Shown here piece after piece: positions 24,201 to 35,615 of a DNA stretch of 64,000 nt. Location of the stretch: positions 3,038,001-3,102,000 of the forward strand of contig PZJY01000003.1 in the NCBI GenBank assembly GCA_031472005.1, in the 5' to 3' direction. Position 1 is the first letter of the stretch; every line of letters starts with the position of its first letter. The notes beneath the pieces were generated by a model that was given only the letters and a program-made list of their open reading frames with translations, had not been told where the DNA came from and did no database searches. Source of the DNA: Tetracladium setigerum. Its lineage: Eukaryota > Ascomycota > Leotiomycetes > Helotiales. A program made the position numbers and the translations under genes.

Positions 24201-24422
24201 ATCCTTCTCAATCCGGGAGAAGAGAAGGTGGTTGATATTGAAATTGATGTTGTGAAGGCGACTAGTTTTTGGGATGAGTATAAGGGAAAATGGTGTTCTG
24301 AGAAAGGCACATATAAGATTGTTGTTGCGAATACGGGCGGAGGAGGGCAACAGGAGGAGCAAGGGATAAATTTGGAAGGGGAGCTGACTGTTGGAAAAAC
24401 AACTTTTTGGCTGGGACTTTAA
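21255..24422 (+). CDS. GH3 beta-glucosidase with PA14 insert, cytosolic
   Basis: Hydrolyses terminal beta-D-glucosyl residues. Seven exons (21255-21363, 21420-21818, 21928-22135, 22250-23034, 23136-23316, 23420-23720, 23808-24422) encode 865 aa. Domain order: (beta/alpha)8 barrel with L-S-D-G-P-N-G-V-R, G-P-x-I-N-I-P-R-A-P-L-G-G-R, K-H-F-V-C-N-D-Q-E and the nucleophile Asp at residue 238 in V-M-S-D-W; an alpha/beta sandwich; a PA14-like insert at about 400-560 (A-R-L-Y-I-D-G to N-I-L-V-Q-W-G-C-G); the sandwich resumed with E-W-E-T-E-G-Q-D-R (585-593), where this subfamily carries its acid/base Glu; and a C-terminal fibronectin III-like domain from about 745. The layout matches PA14-bearing yeast-type beta-glucosidases. 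There is no signal peptide: the protein starts directly with the soluble domain, so it should act inside the cell on imported sugar. Confidence 0.93.
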
Positions 24423-25065
24423 AATTTGTATTTGACTCTGAGGCTCAGAATTTTTAGATTTAGATAGCGAAGGAAAGTACACAAGATCCATCATGATTTT
24501 GGTCACTGTCGGCGCATAATGGTCTCAATGGGATGGTTTGGGTGCAGTAGTAGCGAAGTTTAAATTATCGGCTTCGCTTTTTCGCCGATGGAGGCCAGAA
24601 CCATCGTCCAGTTGATGAAGTGATAAACATCTTCAATATGAAAGCTTCAATATGAAGCTTCGAAGGTAGGGCTTGACGGGAGTCTTAGAGAAATCGAGGA
24701 GGCAGTCACTAAAAATTTATTTGCGGGACTTGCTTTGCAATTATAAGCTTGAGATGAACAGTATGCTAAGTTACGCATATTTTACACATTCAATTGATTC
24801 GGACGCTCATTGATGGATAATGCATGTCTGAGGAGATAAATTTGCATCTTTGAGTTATTCTGCATAGTAGATTCTACTTTATTTGCCTGGCAGTGCCTTA
24901 TGGTTTTGCATTTCGGTAAGCGATAAACCTTGGGTGCCGGAACATTGTTGTTTAGTCCTAATAACTGATCTATTGCAACCTGATTTGCAATCTGCGGTGC
25001 ATATCTATCACTCCCGACTTGTGTTAGACCCCAGTTACATAAAGTACATCCTCAGAATTAGAATC
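24423..25065. other. Convergent intergenic gap with short repeat
   Basis: AT-rich 3' flanks of the GH3 and HET-NACHT genes. CTTCAATATGAA occurs twice in direct orientation (24631-24642 and 24645-24656), the second copy sitting in a near-palindromic GCTTCAATATGAAGC. No gene is seen. Confidence 0.7.
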
Positions 25066-28001
25066 TTATTCCTGTGCGGAATCATGGACGTGCGGAAATG
25101 TACCCATGGCCAGGCGTCCATTATGCAGCCACTGAGCATTCATAATCGGCGGCGAACCTTTCGCCAAATTTCGATATTTCCCTCTGTTGTCTCTTTCTTC
25201 TAATGTCTTCTCCTTTGATCTGAAACGCTCTATCTCAGCTGCAGCTATATCATGATTTCTAGCAATAGCCCAGTCGTATGGCTTAGCCTCATGGTCGTCA
25301 AGAGCATCAACACATGCGCCGTGTTCCAGTAGGAGCTTACAAACTTCGGCATATCCATTTGTAGCAGCCCAGTGAAGCGGAGACCAACCATCGTACTCAA
25401 AAATTTGGGGATCTGCACCAGCTTGAAGAAGAAGCTTGACGCTCTGGGTACTGCCCATCTCCGATCCCCATATCAACGCGGTATCTCCGCAGTTTGCTGT
25501 GTCGTCGACGTCCACTCCCATCCGAATATATTCTGCAACAAACCAGGACAGATCGAAGTATGCTGCAAGATGAAGCTGAGTACCGTCTCTCGGTGGAGTA
25601 GGAGTTCTGTAGTGAGTCAAGTAAAATGTGAGTTTCATCAGCATATCGCGATTTCTCTGGGTATCGAGCAGTTCAAGCGTCAATTTGATGAAGTCCAGTT
25701 TTGGTTTTACCGAAAATTTTAGATGAAGTGCCCAGTATTCAGCTGCATAACTTAAGAACGGCCATTTTTCAAAAACATTCTGCATCCAGTCCTCGTACAA
25801 AGTTAAATCGCTGTCTGGATATTGGTTATACACATCGTCGAGGAGTCCGTCTTGGAGCAAGTACTTCAGACATACTTTTGTGATTTGAAACTCGTCTCTG
25901 TCAAAATGCCATAGATCCCCGTCAAGTGGCTTGGCTGATATGCGGTATGCGTATGCTTCGAGAAAATCTTGTGTACTTTGATGCACAAACCTGACCCTCC
26001 CATTTGTGATTCTAATCATGGAGCCACAAAGCTGTTTGACATCTCCTGTAAAGTCGTGCCACTCCGAAATGCCTATGTCGACACATAAGGCAGTCTTGAG
26101 CTCAATAGGAGTCATCGCTCGGAAACTTGTGAGCATGCATAGTAAAATGAGCCACATGTCATCGCGGCGTGATTGTGGAATATTCTCGAGAATTTCCTCG
26201 TAGACAGAAGCTAATGTGAGAGGTACTGCTCTGAGCCGCGTTGCAATCAAATCGTCTGTGAGGCGTTCATCTCTACGGTCTAGCTCTTCGAGAACAAGTA
26301 CTACCCATAGAAACATGCCTTTAGCATTGATGTGGAGAAATTCCCTGATGGCAAATTGAACTTTAGGAGCGAGATGCCTGCGGTTTCCTAAGTGCTCCAC
26401 GCCAGCAACGATCAATGCGTCTACATCATATGTTGTGTGAGCGTCTGTGATCTCGAAGTGCGCCGTCTTGGGAATGATGAGAAACATCTCTTCATCCGGT
26501 CTACCAGTGATGAGAATTTTCAATATCGATCTTATCGAGTTCATAGTGGAGTCCTGGTGATCTTCAACGATGGAAACTAGGCACGCTAAAAGACTACCAC
26601 GAGAATCGCTGGAGCACTCATCTACTCCATCACAGACAATATATATCATTGACAGTGTTTGATCTCGAATCTGTCGGATCATGCTAAGGAAAACAGCAAC
26701 AAGCGGTTCCCAGGTCCATGATACGTGTCCTTTGAGGGCAAGAATATCATACTGTCGCCGAAGTAACTCAATGAGATCTGGAATCTGATGAACCAATTGG
26801 CTGATGATACCCCGCAATGCAGCCGTGGCAGTTCCTTCGTCCTCAACATTAGATTTCTGGAAGAAGAAATATAGCAGTATGTTATTTGCCCTTTTGGCCC
26901 CTCTTGGCGTCGGTATTGAGACACTTCAATGGGATGTTTTCGCTGAAGAGCGTTAATAACATGAGCCGCAATTGTAGTTTTGCCGCAACCGGCGTTTGCT
27001 GTAATATAGAGTAGGTCCGATTTGAAATCGACCCTCCATTCTTGGAACCGGGACTCGTTGAGGAACCATTGGCATGCCGATGGATGCCGCGTCATAGCTC
27101 TGTCGCGGAGGCCTTTCTGGTCGGTTGGGGAGAGGGACACAAGGCAATTCCGTGACCGTTCTGCTGTTCGCTTAGAAAATATTTGAAAATATAGGGACTA
27201 GTATTCACCTTGCTTATACAAATCATCGATAGTCATACGACTCGTTGTGGTACGCCTTGAATTCTTCTCAATCTCTTCATGGAGTCGCATGAAAGCGTTC
27301 TCTCTCCCTTCACCATAGATCAACGGCATATGAATGTCAAAAAGACCCATAAGAGAATATGCCTTGTCTTCTTTGCGCTTGGTCTCCCGATTGTCTGCCC
27401 ATGAAATTCGTTCAGAAATGGGAAAGTCAGACAAAGGACTTCCTCGAAGAGCACCAAAAGGTATTCCTGTAATCTTGGAAACTTTTTGCTCGAGTGATAC
27501 CCTATCTCCAAGTAGTTTGCCCTCTCTAGAGAAGAACTCAACAGACACAGGTGCAATAAGCTCTTGAAGGGTCCAACCCCGAGTGAACCATCTACTCTTC
27601 TGAAAAGCTAACCCCCACTCAAGGTCAGAGGATTGCTTATTCTCATCAGAAACAGGTGTCCAAACATCTGACAAAAACACGTAGCATTTAGCTGCCTCGC
27701 GGTACCAGCGAAACATAGAGTTGATCGCCTCGGAAAGCTCGGAATGGTTCGACTTGTCGATGCAGCATGTGTCCACCCAGAAGTATTGCAAGCCATCGAC
27801 GTTGGCCCGTTCTGCACAGAAACTAATCTTATTAAAACCAGCCTTACTCTTAACAGTGCCATCCATCATGTCTTTGAACGTCACCTCCTCCGTATCTGCT
27901 CCCCACGTGTGCGAAAGAATCGCGTATTGGGGAGTGTCATCGTCGATAAAGTCCTTGGTAAGGATGAGCTCACCGCGATCGTTACGTTCCAGAAGACGCA
28001 T
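25066..28001 (-). CDS. HET-NACHT-ankyrin NLR-like protein (frame broken or extra intron)
   Basis: Fungal STAND/NLR-type protein, a family linked to non-self recognition and regulated cell death. Exon 1 (28001-27209) holds the HET domain: Q-Y-A-I-L-S-H-T-W-G (25-34), Y-F-W-V-D-T-C-C-I-D (about 73-82) and R-G-W-T-L-Q-E-L (about 141-148). Exon 2 starts at 27163 and carries the Walker A A-G-C-G-K-T-T (322-328). After a frame change near 26867, the Walker B stretch I-Y-I-V-C-D-G-V-D-E-C is followed by a helical region and about three C-terminal ankyrin repeats (H-W-A-A-T-N-G-Y, A-L-I-W-G-S-E-M-G). Two readings fit: a 68-bp intron at 26924-26857 (940 aa, losing a conserved Y-F-F-F strand), or a missing T at 26867-26869 (963 aa, strand kept). 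Both give clean phases. It is convergent with the GH3 gene. Confidence 0.85.
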
Positions 28002-29514
28002 GATGGACGAGATTTGGAAAGCCCTATAGGAGAAGATGCACGGTGGAGATCATGTCGGGTCTCCACGCAAAGATATCTCTACCTGTCGAAATATTCTAGA
28101 AGGGTGATTGATTGTGCTGAAATTAGCCGTCGGGTGCATGGCACCTGATCATAATGGTGACGTTGGTACCTGGTAAGTAATTATCAAAACCAGCCAATCA
28201 CTGGCAAATTACAGGGGTCCCACTCAGTCACATCAGCTATTATATTTTGTAAGCTCGACTTCTTGTTTTCGCTGATGCTGTAGCATAACATATGTTAAGA
28301 CCCCGCTAATCACATGGAAGCGTAGCGAGGTTCATGAGACGTGAGGCAAGAGTGCACCAAAGGGAGGCAGATGGGGGACAATTCATCGTGCAATCACAGA
28401 AGCCAGGATAACCAATTTTTCTGGGGGCTCATAACTTGTGTCTCATAAATTTGAGTTACAAAGCAAGAAGTGGATTACATGGGATCATCGAAGGAGCTGA
28501 AAATAGGCTATCGGGTAGCCCAGTAAAAAGATCGGCGGACTAGACCTGGGGAAAGCTAAAAGTGGACGACACGAGTACTGGCGGATGAGTAGCCTTCTCT
28601 AATTACGAGAGGAGAGTAACTTCGAAGTTCGCAATATAGCAATCGCAAATCACGCCTGGAAACCTTGAGATCGACGTGGACGGATGCATCATTACCTAGG
28701 TTTTTATAGTGAACTGTCCAGAGACTCTCTTGTGGCAGAAACTGAGCTCTGTTCCATAACTCCATTAACTATAAGGCCACAGGGTCACTCACTATCTTGT
28801 TGCCTTCTAAAATACCATCGATACAAATCCCATCGCGATATCTCTACTCTAAATCTGTTAATAAGATAACCCACCTATGCACCTACCTAATTACTTCATG
28901 AAAAAGAATAATAAAACCCCAGCTACCTCACCCTCATATCTAAGTACTCGCAATCAAATCTTACTACTCACTTAAAAAAAACCCCCCGATGAAAAACATC
29001 CCAAACATCTCAACAATCTCAACCATACTATACAAATCTTCAAATATATTGATATTGCAACATATAAAATACTTTAAACTTTGTAACTAAAACACTGTCC
29101 ATTCTACAAGCTCTATAAAAGCAAGGAAGCATAGGTACGCTCTCCACTAAACGGAACGGAACCGAATCTCGAACTTACTCAACTTAACGCAGCTTAACTC
29201 AGTCAAAGCCCGCAAGAAAGGAAAGACGTGATATATATATATCTATATCTATTTTTAGGTAGATAAGCACCTATTGAACATAGGAGGGAGTGTATATATA
29301 TATTTATATATTTGTATAAAAGGATTCTCAGGCAAAAAATAAAACAAAACCAGTCATAATAAAACCTTCACAACCTCGCTTCTCGCTACGACAACACCAG
29401 TATTTGCAAAAAACCATGAACTTCAACCATCCCTTTCTATCAATGCAATATTCACAAATTACTCTCTCAAACCTCTCAATCAAATCAAAATCAAACAACA
29501 CAAACACAAATCCC
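28002..29514. other. AT-rich intergenic region
   Basis: Promoter of the HET-NACHT gene at the left, 3' flank of the GTPase gene at the right. (TA)n-type simple sequence lies at about 29230-29250 and 29290-29320, and an A-run plus C-run (AAAAAAACCCCCC) at about 28974-28986. Short frames near 28556-28869 show no features. Confidence 0.65.
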
Positions 29515-32315
29515 TCAATCCACAACTTCCACCACCCTCCCCACATAACCCTCCAAACCCGCGATCCCCTTCTCCCCCCTCTCACTCCCATAATACAAAC
29601 CATGCCCACCCCCGGGCATAACCAACACCATCTCGCCCAACTCAATCCACTCACGATTAGTAATCAGTTCAAACTGCACATCCGTGATACCATCTTTCCC
29701 AAAGATGAGCGGTTCGTCATCTCTACTGTTGTTACTATTACCATTCTGCTTCTCTTCGAAATCAATAATGTTATCATCAAGTCCGAAGACGTCGAATTCT
29801 TCGATTGGAGGGGTGGAGTTGGAGTTTGAATTTGTGAGGGTTGTGGAGGAAGAGGAGCGAGGAGAGAGTTTGAGAACGCGAGCTGAGGCGCGAATACTGG
29901 CAATGTAGATGACGACGATGCTGCCGGGGATGACGGAGTTGATGTCGCCGTCTTCAAAGGACGCTGTGAAGCCGCTTGCAGCTTGAAGAGTGTGCCCGGT
30001 CTGAATCATGTGTTTGCTTGGGATAGCTATGACCATTCCCTTGCGTATTCTTGGGGCAGTTGGTTGTGGACGTTCAAATGGACCACCCGAGTCTTCTTCA
30101 TCTGGGATGTCGAAGACAAGACCGATGGTGCCGACTTGACCTGCTTCGAGCGTGTGAACGGGAAGGCGGAGGTTGCGGAGACTGACAATGTGGGCCATGT
30201 GTAATTCGCCTTTGGTAACGGATGCAGAGACTGCGTTGCGCGAGGCAATTCGAGCAAGTTCGAGTGTAGAAGGATGGGAGAGTGATGTTCCGAAGCTGTT
30301 TGGAGACCGGCTTTCGGACGGCTTTGGTGGTGAGTCTGAAATTTCGGCTTCAGTGGGGAAGGGACCGATGACGATGATGTCTCCGACTGATAGTCTTCCG
30401 AATCGAAGGTGGCCTGCAACCACTACTCCAGAATCACTAGCTTTGCCGTTGCGAGAGGTCAATGGTTCGTAGGAAGCTGGAAGGCCGAAAACATCTTCAA
30501 TGTGGAACAGACAGGCTGGTTGTTCTGGATTCAGGGCTAGGCCAACATAGTCTTTAGCAGTTGGCATAGGTGGGATTGGAAGGTTGCGCAAGAGGGCGTG
30601 CATCGATCGGATCCCAGATCCTTTGGCTGAGCTGGTCATGATTATTGGGACAACGGAGACGAGATCATCGGCGATAGACATTTTGTCGAGTACAGGTTGG
30701 ATTCTCATCTTGTCGGCTTCAGATATTGTACCGAGGTCAGAGGCACCGATTGATTTCGTCTGATCAGGCGGAATGAGAGCTGGAATTCTGCCCGTGGCTT
30801 TGACGGCTGTGAGAATCTTTGAAAGCACTTGCCTAAGGTTGGTCTTCGAGGCCAGGTCAAGTTTGGTAATTACAATGGCCAGGGGCTTGTCAAGCTTGAG
30901 ACAAAGCTCTAGGTGAGACTTTGCAAGGTCAACACCAGCCCCTGCTGCTCCTAGAATGTCTTGGGCAGATGAGGTACCTCCAGAAGTACTTGGGACGTTC
31001 TCGCCATCGTCTGCAGCGATACAAAGCACTGTCCAATGAGGCGCCCATCCAACGAGGCCACGGACTGTAGTCCGTCGATACCTTGGATGTCCAGCAGAGT
31101 CGGAGACGAAAACCAATCGACCTTTCTCCGCAGAGGCATGAACATCAGTCCATGAAGTGACGTTTCCGGAAGCATAGTTGATAACATTATCACCTTTATA
31201 GCCAATTAGCTCTTGTGCTACAGAACTAGTCACACCCGAAGCAATTTCGTGGCGATGTTTCAAGAGACTAAGTCTACTCTTTCCTCGGCCGTTATCCAAC
31301 GTTGCAGTAGACAATGTTCCTAACAGACTTGACTTGCCAGAAGTGGTAGGACCGGTCAATGTGATGCGAAGTTGGGGAGTTGTCTGTGATGTTACGACGG
31401 GCTCTTCCTCGGCTACGTTTACTTGGCTAAGTGGTGGTGTCTCAACGCCAATGGGAAATCTCGAGTCCAGACCTTGAAGACGTCCTTTGGATGTCAAGTC
31501 GGGAGTTACAAGTGCTTCTGCCACCCATAATTGTGATTGATGACGAAGGGCTTCACCTGTTGTAGCCTTGCCAGAATCGATCACATGTCTCCCGAGCTTT
31601 GGCTCGCTTGTTCTCACTGGCTCACTCCATTCACAATCGCCGACAACAACCATCCGCACCACTTCCACTGTACACCCAAGACTTGCAGCCATGGCACGGA
31701 GATTGGTCAAGCTCTCTTCCATTTCATCCTTGGTCAAGCCAACGAAAGTCCCATCGTCAGAGACTCCAATTTCGTAGAGTGCTCCACGACTTTCCTCCAA
31801 ACCGGCGACAAGTTTTCCTGGTCGCGTGGGATTTTGAAGGGTTGATGTAGCTTCAGGGAGCTTGGGGAGGACCAAGTCGCTCGTTGCAGAAGCATGGTAC
31901 GGGGAAGATTGTTGCAGGCGCCACAGTAGCTGAGTGGTCAATTGCTCTAATCTGTTTTGTCTAGACTGGTTTGACGAGGCCAGAACTGGACTTGGTCCAT
32001 TACTTTGTACATCTGGAGCGGCGTATTGTGTTCTTGGCTGAGCCCTGGAAGGGTTTGAAGCAGTGCTAGAAGAGCTATAGTTCCTCCTCGGGCGCAACAA
32101 GAGGTGTAGCTTGTATTCCGTTGGCCCTTCTTGTGGTTCAGCCTCCAACTTGCTCACACCATAATCTGCCAAGTGACCGACGGGGGAGAGGCATTGTTTG
32201 CATTGCGATAGCCATTCTGTGGTTGGGGAGTTGAGGATTTAGGTGTTTCGGTGGGCGTCAACCATGGGGAAGAAACGCGAGGTGGATCAGGGTCGTAGGT
32301 AAAGATGGAAGCCAT
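29515..32315 (-). CDS. GTPBP1/2-like translational GTPase (N-terminal frame break)
   Basis: Member of the EF-Tu-related GTPBP1 family, implicated in mRNA turnover and ribosome rescue. The main frame (32172-29515) is uninterrupted. It shows L-E-A-E-P-Q-E-G-P-T-E-Y-K-L near the start, G1 G-P-T-T-S-G-K-S-S (around 31340), G3 D-S-A-G-H-P-R (around 31095), G4 T-K-L-D (around 30870), and two C-terminal beta-barrel regions ending in L-G-E-M-V-L-V-M-P-G. That frame has no ATG at its beginning. An ATG at 32315 opens a second frame whose first residues, MASIFTYDPDPPRVSSPW, look like a genuine N-terminus. The frames meet near 32228 without any usable GT-AG pair. One extra C in the C4 run (GGGG at 32225-32228 on the + strand) would join them to 933 aa. 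It is divergent from SEC9. Confidence 0.85.
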
Positions 32316-33172
32316 GGCTAAAGGTAAGAATGGGTAGGGATGTCGGTGTTAATCGCCAAACGTCAATTGTGGATTCTCCTTGCTATCTGGGGTGGGTATT
32401 GTATCGTCTCTTGCTCTTGCTCTGTGTTTGTGCTTTCCCTCTTTGCATTTCCTTCACCGCTGCCGTTGTAATCTAGATTCCGCTATTGCATTCGATATGG
32501 AGAGGGAATTTGTGTAGGCGTCATATATTCGGAAGAGCTGCTTTTGTAATCGTGGAAGCATCGTGAGAGTGATAATGGGGTGAGAGGAGAGGACAGTTTA
32601 AGTGCGGGTCGTTTGATTGTGCGGGAATCAACTATTGGGCGTCCATTGTGAGCGGTGTGTATGTGTATGTAATTGTAATTGATTGTAAATGTGATTACTA
32701 TGGTGTTTTCCTTGTGACTATCGCGGTGTAGATGAACCCGTTGGAAAATGAAATGTAGGCGGTTTCATTCATCAGAGATGCTGATGTTGTAGTCATCGGA
32801 GATTCTCGATATCAATCCATGACTCTTGTCCTGGTCCCTAGCGAGGTCACTGCCAGCCGAGGCTGATTGGTCGACGCTAAAGGGTTCATGTCTTGCTCTA
32901 AAAATATGGTTTGGGTTTGGGCAGCAGCAACAAGTCGCAGGCAGCCCCGCCAGCCGCACCTCAGCCCACCTGAAACTCGTTGCAGGACAGGCTTCCTCAC
33001 AATTCACTTCCACAGCACACATCAGCCCTCCCCTCTTGAACCCTTAAATCTCACCTCTCCCTCCCTCCCTCCCGACTTCTCAGCTCGCCCACCTCACATT
33101 CACATCCACTTCGAATACCTCCCATACAATCATTCTTATCCTCAATCACACATCAACAACAATAACCGCAAC
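32316..33172. promoter_or_regulatory. Divergent promoter, GTPBP1-like / SEC9
   Basis: 857 bp upstream of both genes. The SEC9 side has a long CT-rich leader (33010-33170, CCCTCCCTCCC and CACATTCACATCC). An open frame continues upstream of the SEC9 ATG but lacks family features, so it is treated as 5' UTR. Confidence 0.6.
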
Positions 33173-34577
33173 ATGAAGAAGTTTGGCTTTAGCAAGAAGA
33201 GCGAAGGCGGGGGAGCAGAGGTCGACGAAGGCAGCCGAAACGCCCTCTTTGGCTCTCGAAAGAATAAGCCTCCAGCTGACCCTTCTTCGAACCCCTACGC
33301 ACAACAACCGTCTGGCGGAGATCCGTACGCACAGAAATCCTCAAACTCATATGGCGCTTCTCCATACCAACAGGCAAGGCAACAAATCTCTGCCCCAGGT
33401 GGCGGCCTTCCCAATGGACCCGGTCCCAATCGAGGATATGGAGCACCTCCCGCGCAAAACCGTGATCCAGGCCAAAATGGAGGTGGATACGGCGCCGAAA
33501 AGTATGGCAGTGGAGGTGGATATGGGAACAATCGATATGAGCCTCCGCCTCCAAGTTATAGGTCAGACGCTGGTTCCGTTCGACAGGGAGGCTATGGCGG
33601 ACTAGGACGATCCAACAGCAACGAGACCATGAACACAGAACAGGGACGGGATGAGTTATTCGGTGGAGCAAGGGATCGATACGCAGAACGAGCGGCGCAT
33701 CCACCACCAAATCGACAAGGAGGAGGGTACGGAGGTGATTCAGGAGCTCCTGGTAGTGGCACGGGCGGGTATGGAGAAGACCGACAGCTGACAGCCGAGG
33801 AGGAAGAAGAGGAAGATGTCAACAACACCAAACAAGAAATCCGCTTCATGAAGCAAGAAGATGTGTCATCGACCCGCAGGGCCCTGATGATTGCCCAACA
33901 AGCCGAAGAGACTGGTCGAGCAACACTAGCGAGACTCGGCGCCCAAGGAGAGCGTCTTCACAATACCGAGAAGAATTTGGATATTGCCGCTAGTCACAAT
34001 CACATTGCTGCGGAGAAGGCCAAGGAGTTGAAGACGCTGAACAGAAGCATGTTCGCTGTTCACGTCTCCAACCCCTTCACAGCATCATCTCGAAGAGCCG
34101 GAAGGGACGAGGAGATCATCGCCAAGCACCAAGCCGAACGTCTCGTGCGAGACGAAACCCGCCGCGCTCAATTCGGCTCCCAACAGCGAATGGAAAGTGC
34201 ATTCAAGGAACTTCAGCCTGGAGATACCGGCTACCGTGCACCCAACCAGAAGCCCAATTTGAAAGAGCGATCAAAGTACCAGTTTGAAGCCGATTCCGAG
34301 GACGAGGAGATGGAGAATGAGATTGATCATAATCTGGATCAATTGAGTCATGCGACCGGTCGATTGAACATGTTGGCTCGTGCTACGGGTAAAGAGGTCG
34401 ATGAGCAGAATAAGATGATTGAAGGCATTACTAGGAAGGTAAGTTTGGTTGCGTTGATTAAATCTTCTGTTATTTATTTCATTGAGATGTTGCATTGGCT
34501 AACATGGTATACAACAGACTGATGGTGTGGACGATCAAATTGCTATGAACAGAGCGAGATTGGATCGCTTCAAGTGA
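33173..34577 (+). CDS. SEC9: Plasma-membrane t-SNARE SEC9 (SNAP-25 family)
   Basis: Pairs with Sso1-type syntaxin and Snc-type synaptobrevin for exocytic fusion at the plasma membrane. Two exons (33173-34438, 34518-34577) encode 441 aa. Residues 1-220 are a low-complexity Gly/Pro/Gln/Asn-rich extension with N-P-Y and Y-G-G repeats. The Qb SNARE helix lies at about 235-293 (R-A-L-M-I-A-Q-Q-A-E-E-T-G) and the Qc helix at about 378-441, ending I-A-M-N-R-A-R-L-D-R-F-K. As in the family, there is no transmembrane segment and no palmitoylated Cys cluster. The linker has S-N-P-F. The last intron splits the second SNARE helix. The start was chosen at MKKFGFSKK, matching other fungal Sec9 proteins; the longer open frame upstream is rejected. 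Confidence 0.93.
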
Positions 34578-35615
34578 GGGAGGCCCTGGTCCTTTTTGAT
34601 CGTGGTCCTGTGTATGTGAGAGAAATGGATTTTAGGGATACGAATGAAATGTTCGAAAGGGAGGTCTTGGATGCAAAATTAGAGCGTGCCCTTTCAATCT
34701 CGAATTTTCACAATTTTAAGAAAATTACATCAGTGCTCCTTGAATGTCTCTCTGCCTCCATATTTACTTCTTCTTGGATATCTGATGTGAGGATTACATA
34801 ATCATTTGTTTGTTTATTTTGCCAAGATTCAATAAACTATTGACTTACTCTCTCATCTCATCGATGCCTACCTAGAAAGCAGGTATGTAGGCACCACCAG
34901 TACCTATATTCGATGCCTGTTGAGTTTTCATTGCTAGCTACCTACCTATCTTTGCCACCTATTTTTGCTAAATATCTACCTGAAATCTAATATTTAAAGT
35001 CTATCAAACCAAACCAAAAATCGAACCTGGGCTGAACGGGCTGAGCAGCTGCCTTGGTGAAGTTAAAAATTCAGCCTACCTACGTACCTAATAATTAACC
35101 AAGGTAAAGAAGAGTAGAAGACTGCCTATCTAGGCTATCTTACTTGCAAAATACTCTGCCTCCACGGCAGTGGCCCTCGGAAAGCTAGCGGAGCGTTACC
35201 TCTTGTTCCACTTTTGTTCAAGAAAAGGTATTATAGGACGAGATGAGGACGTCATGTTAAGTTGAAGGGTTCAGGTTTGTGGATGTGGATATGGATGTGG
35301 AGAGGACATCGTATAGATTCGTATATTCGTTATATTTCATTAGGAAGGACATGTAATAGTGCTAGTGTATGAGCACCTCGAACACGCCTGCTCGTTAAAT
35401 TCTTGCTCCTTTAATTCCCTCTCCCTAAGTCCTTGCTCGGTAAATTCTTGCTCTTTAAAAATCTTGCTCCTGAAATTCTTGCTCCTTAAATAAAGTCTTG
35501 CTCGGTAAATTCTTCTTCGATAGTGTAATACGACGCAACACCAGATCAGCCATGTCCTTCTCCAAGAACCGGACGCGGAGCAGTCACTTCACAACACAGC
35601 TCCTCTCCCTACAGT
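34578..35615. other. Intergenic with tandem repeat
   Basis: The left part is the SEC9 3' UTR. TACCTACCTA words cluster at 34865-34985. The degenerate tandem repeat at 35388-35515 is listed separately. No gene is seen. Confidence 0.65.
35388..35515 (+). repeat. Degenerate tandem repeat, unit about 15-16 nt (TTGCTCNTTAAATTC)
   Basis: TTGCTC recurs at about 35403, 35433, 35448, 35464, 35479 and 35498, preceded by CTGCTC at 35389, with intervening TTAAATT/GTAAATT. Spacing is 15-16 nt or a multiple, so it is a worn minisatellite. It lies just downstream of the stop of the ankyrin gene. Confidence 0.85.

Noticed and set aside
32867..33172. Upstream extension of the SEC9 open frame
   Set aside because: The extension is a translated CT-rich leader; the conserved Sec9 start MKKFGF is at 33173.
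33189..33710. 173-codon minus-strand frame
   Set aside because: Antisense shadow of the Gly/Pro-rich SEC9 N-terminus.
35000..35060. tRNA-like 3' end (GGTTCGAT followed by a T-run on the minus strand)
   Set aside because: The flanking bases cannot form a T-arm or acceptor stem and no A box is present.
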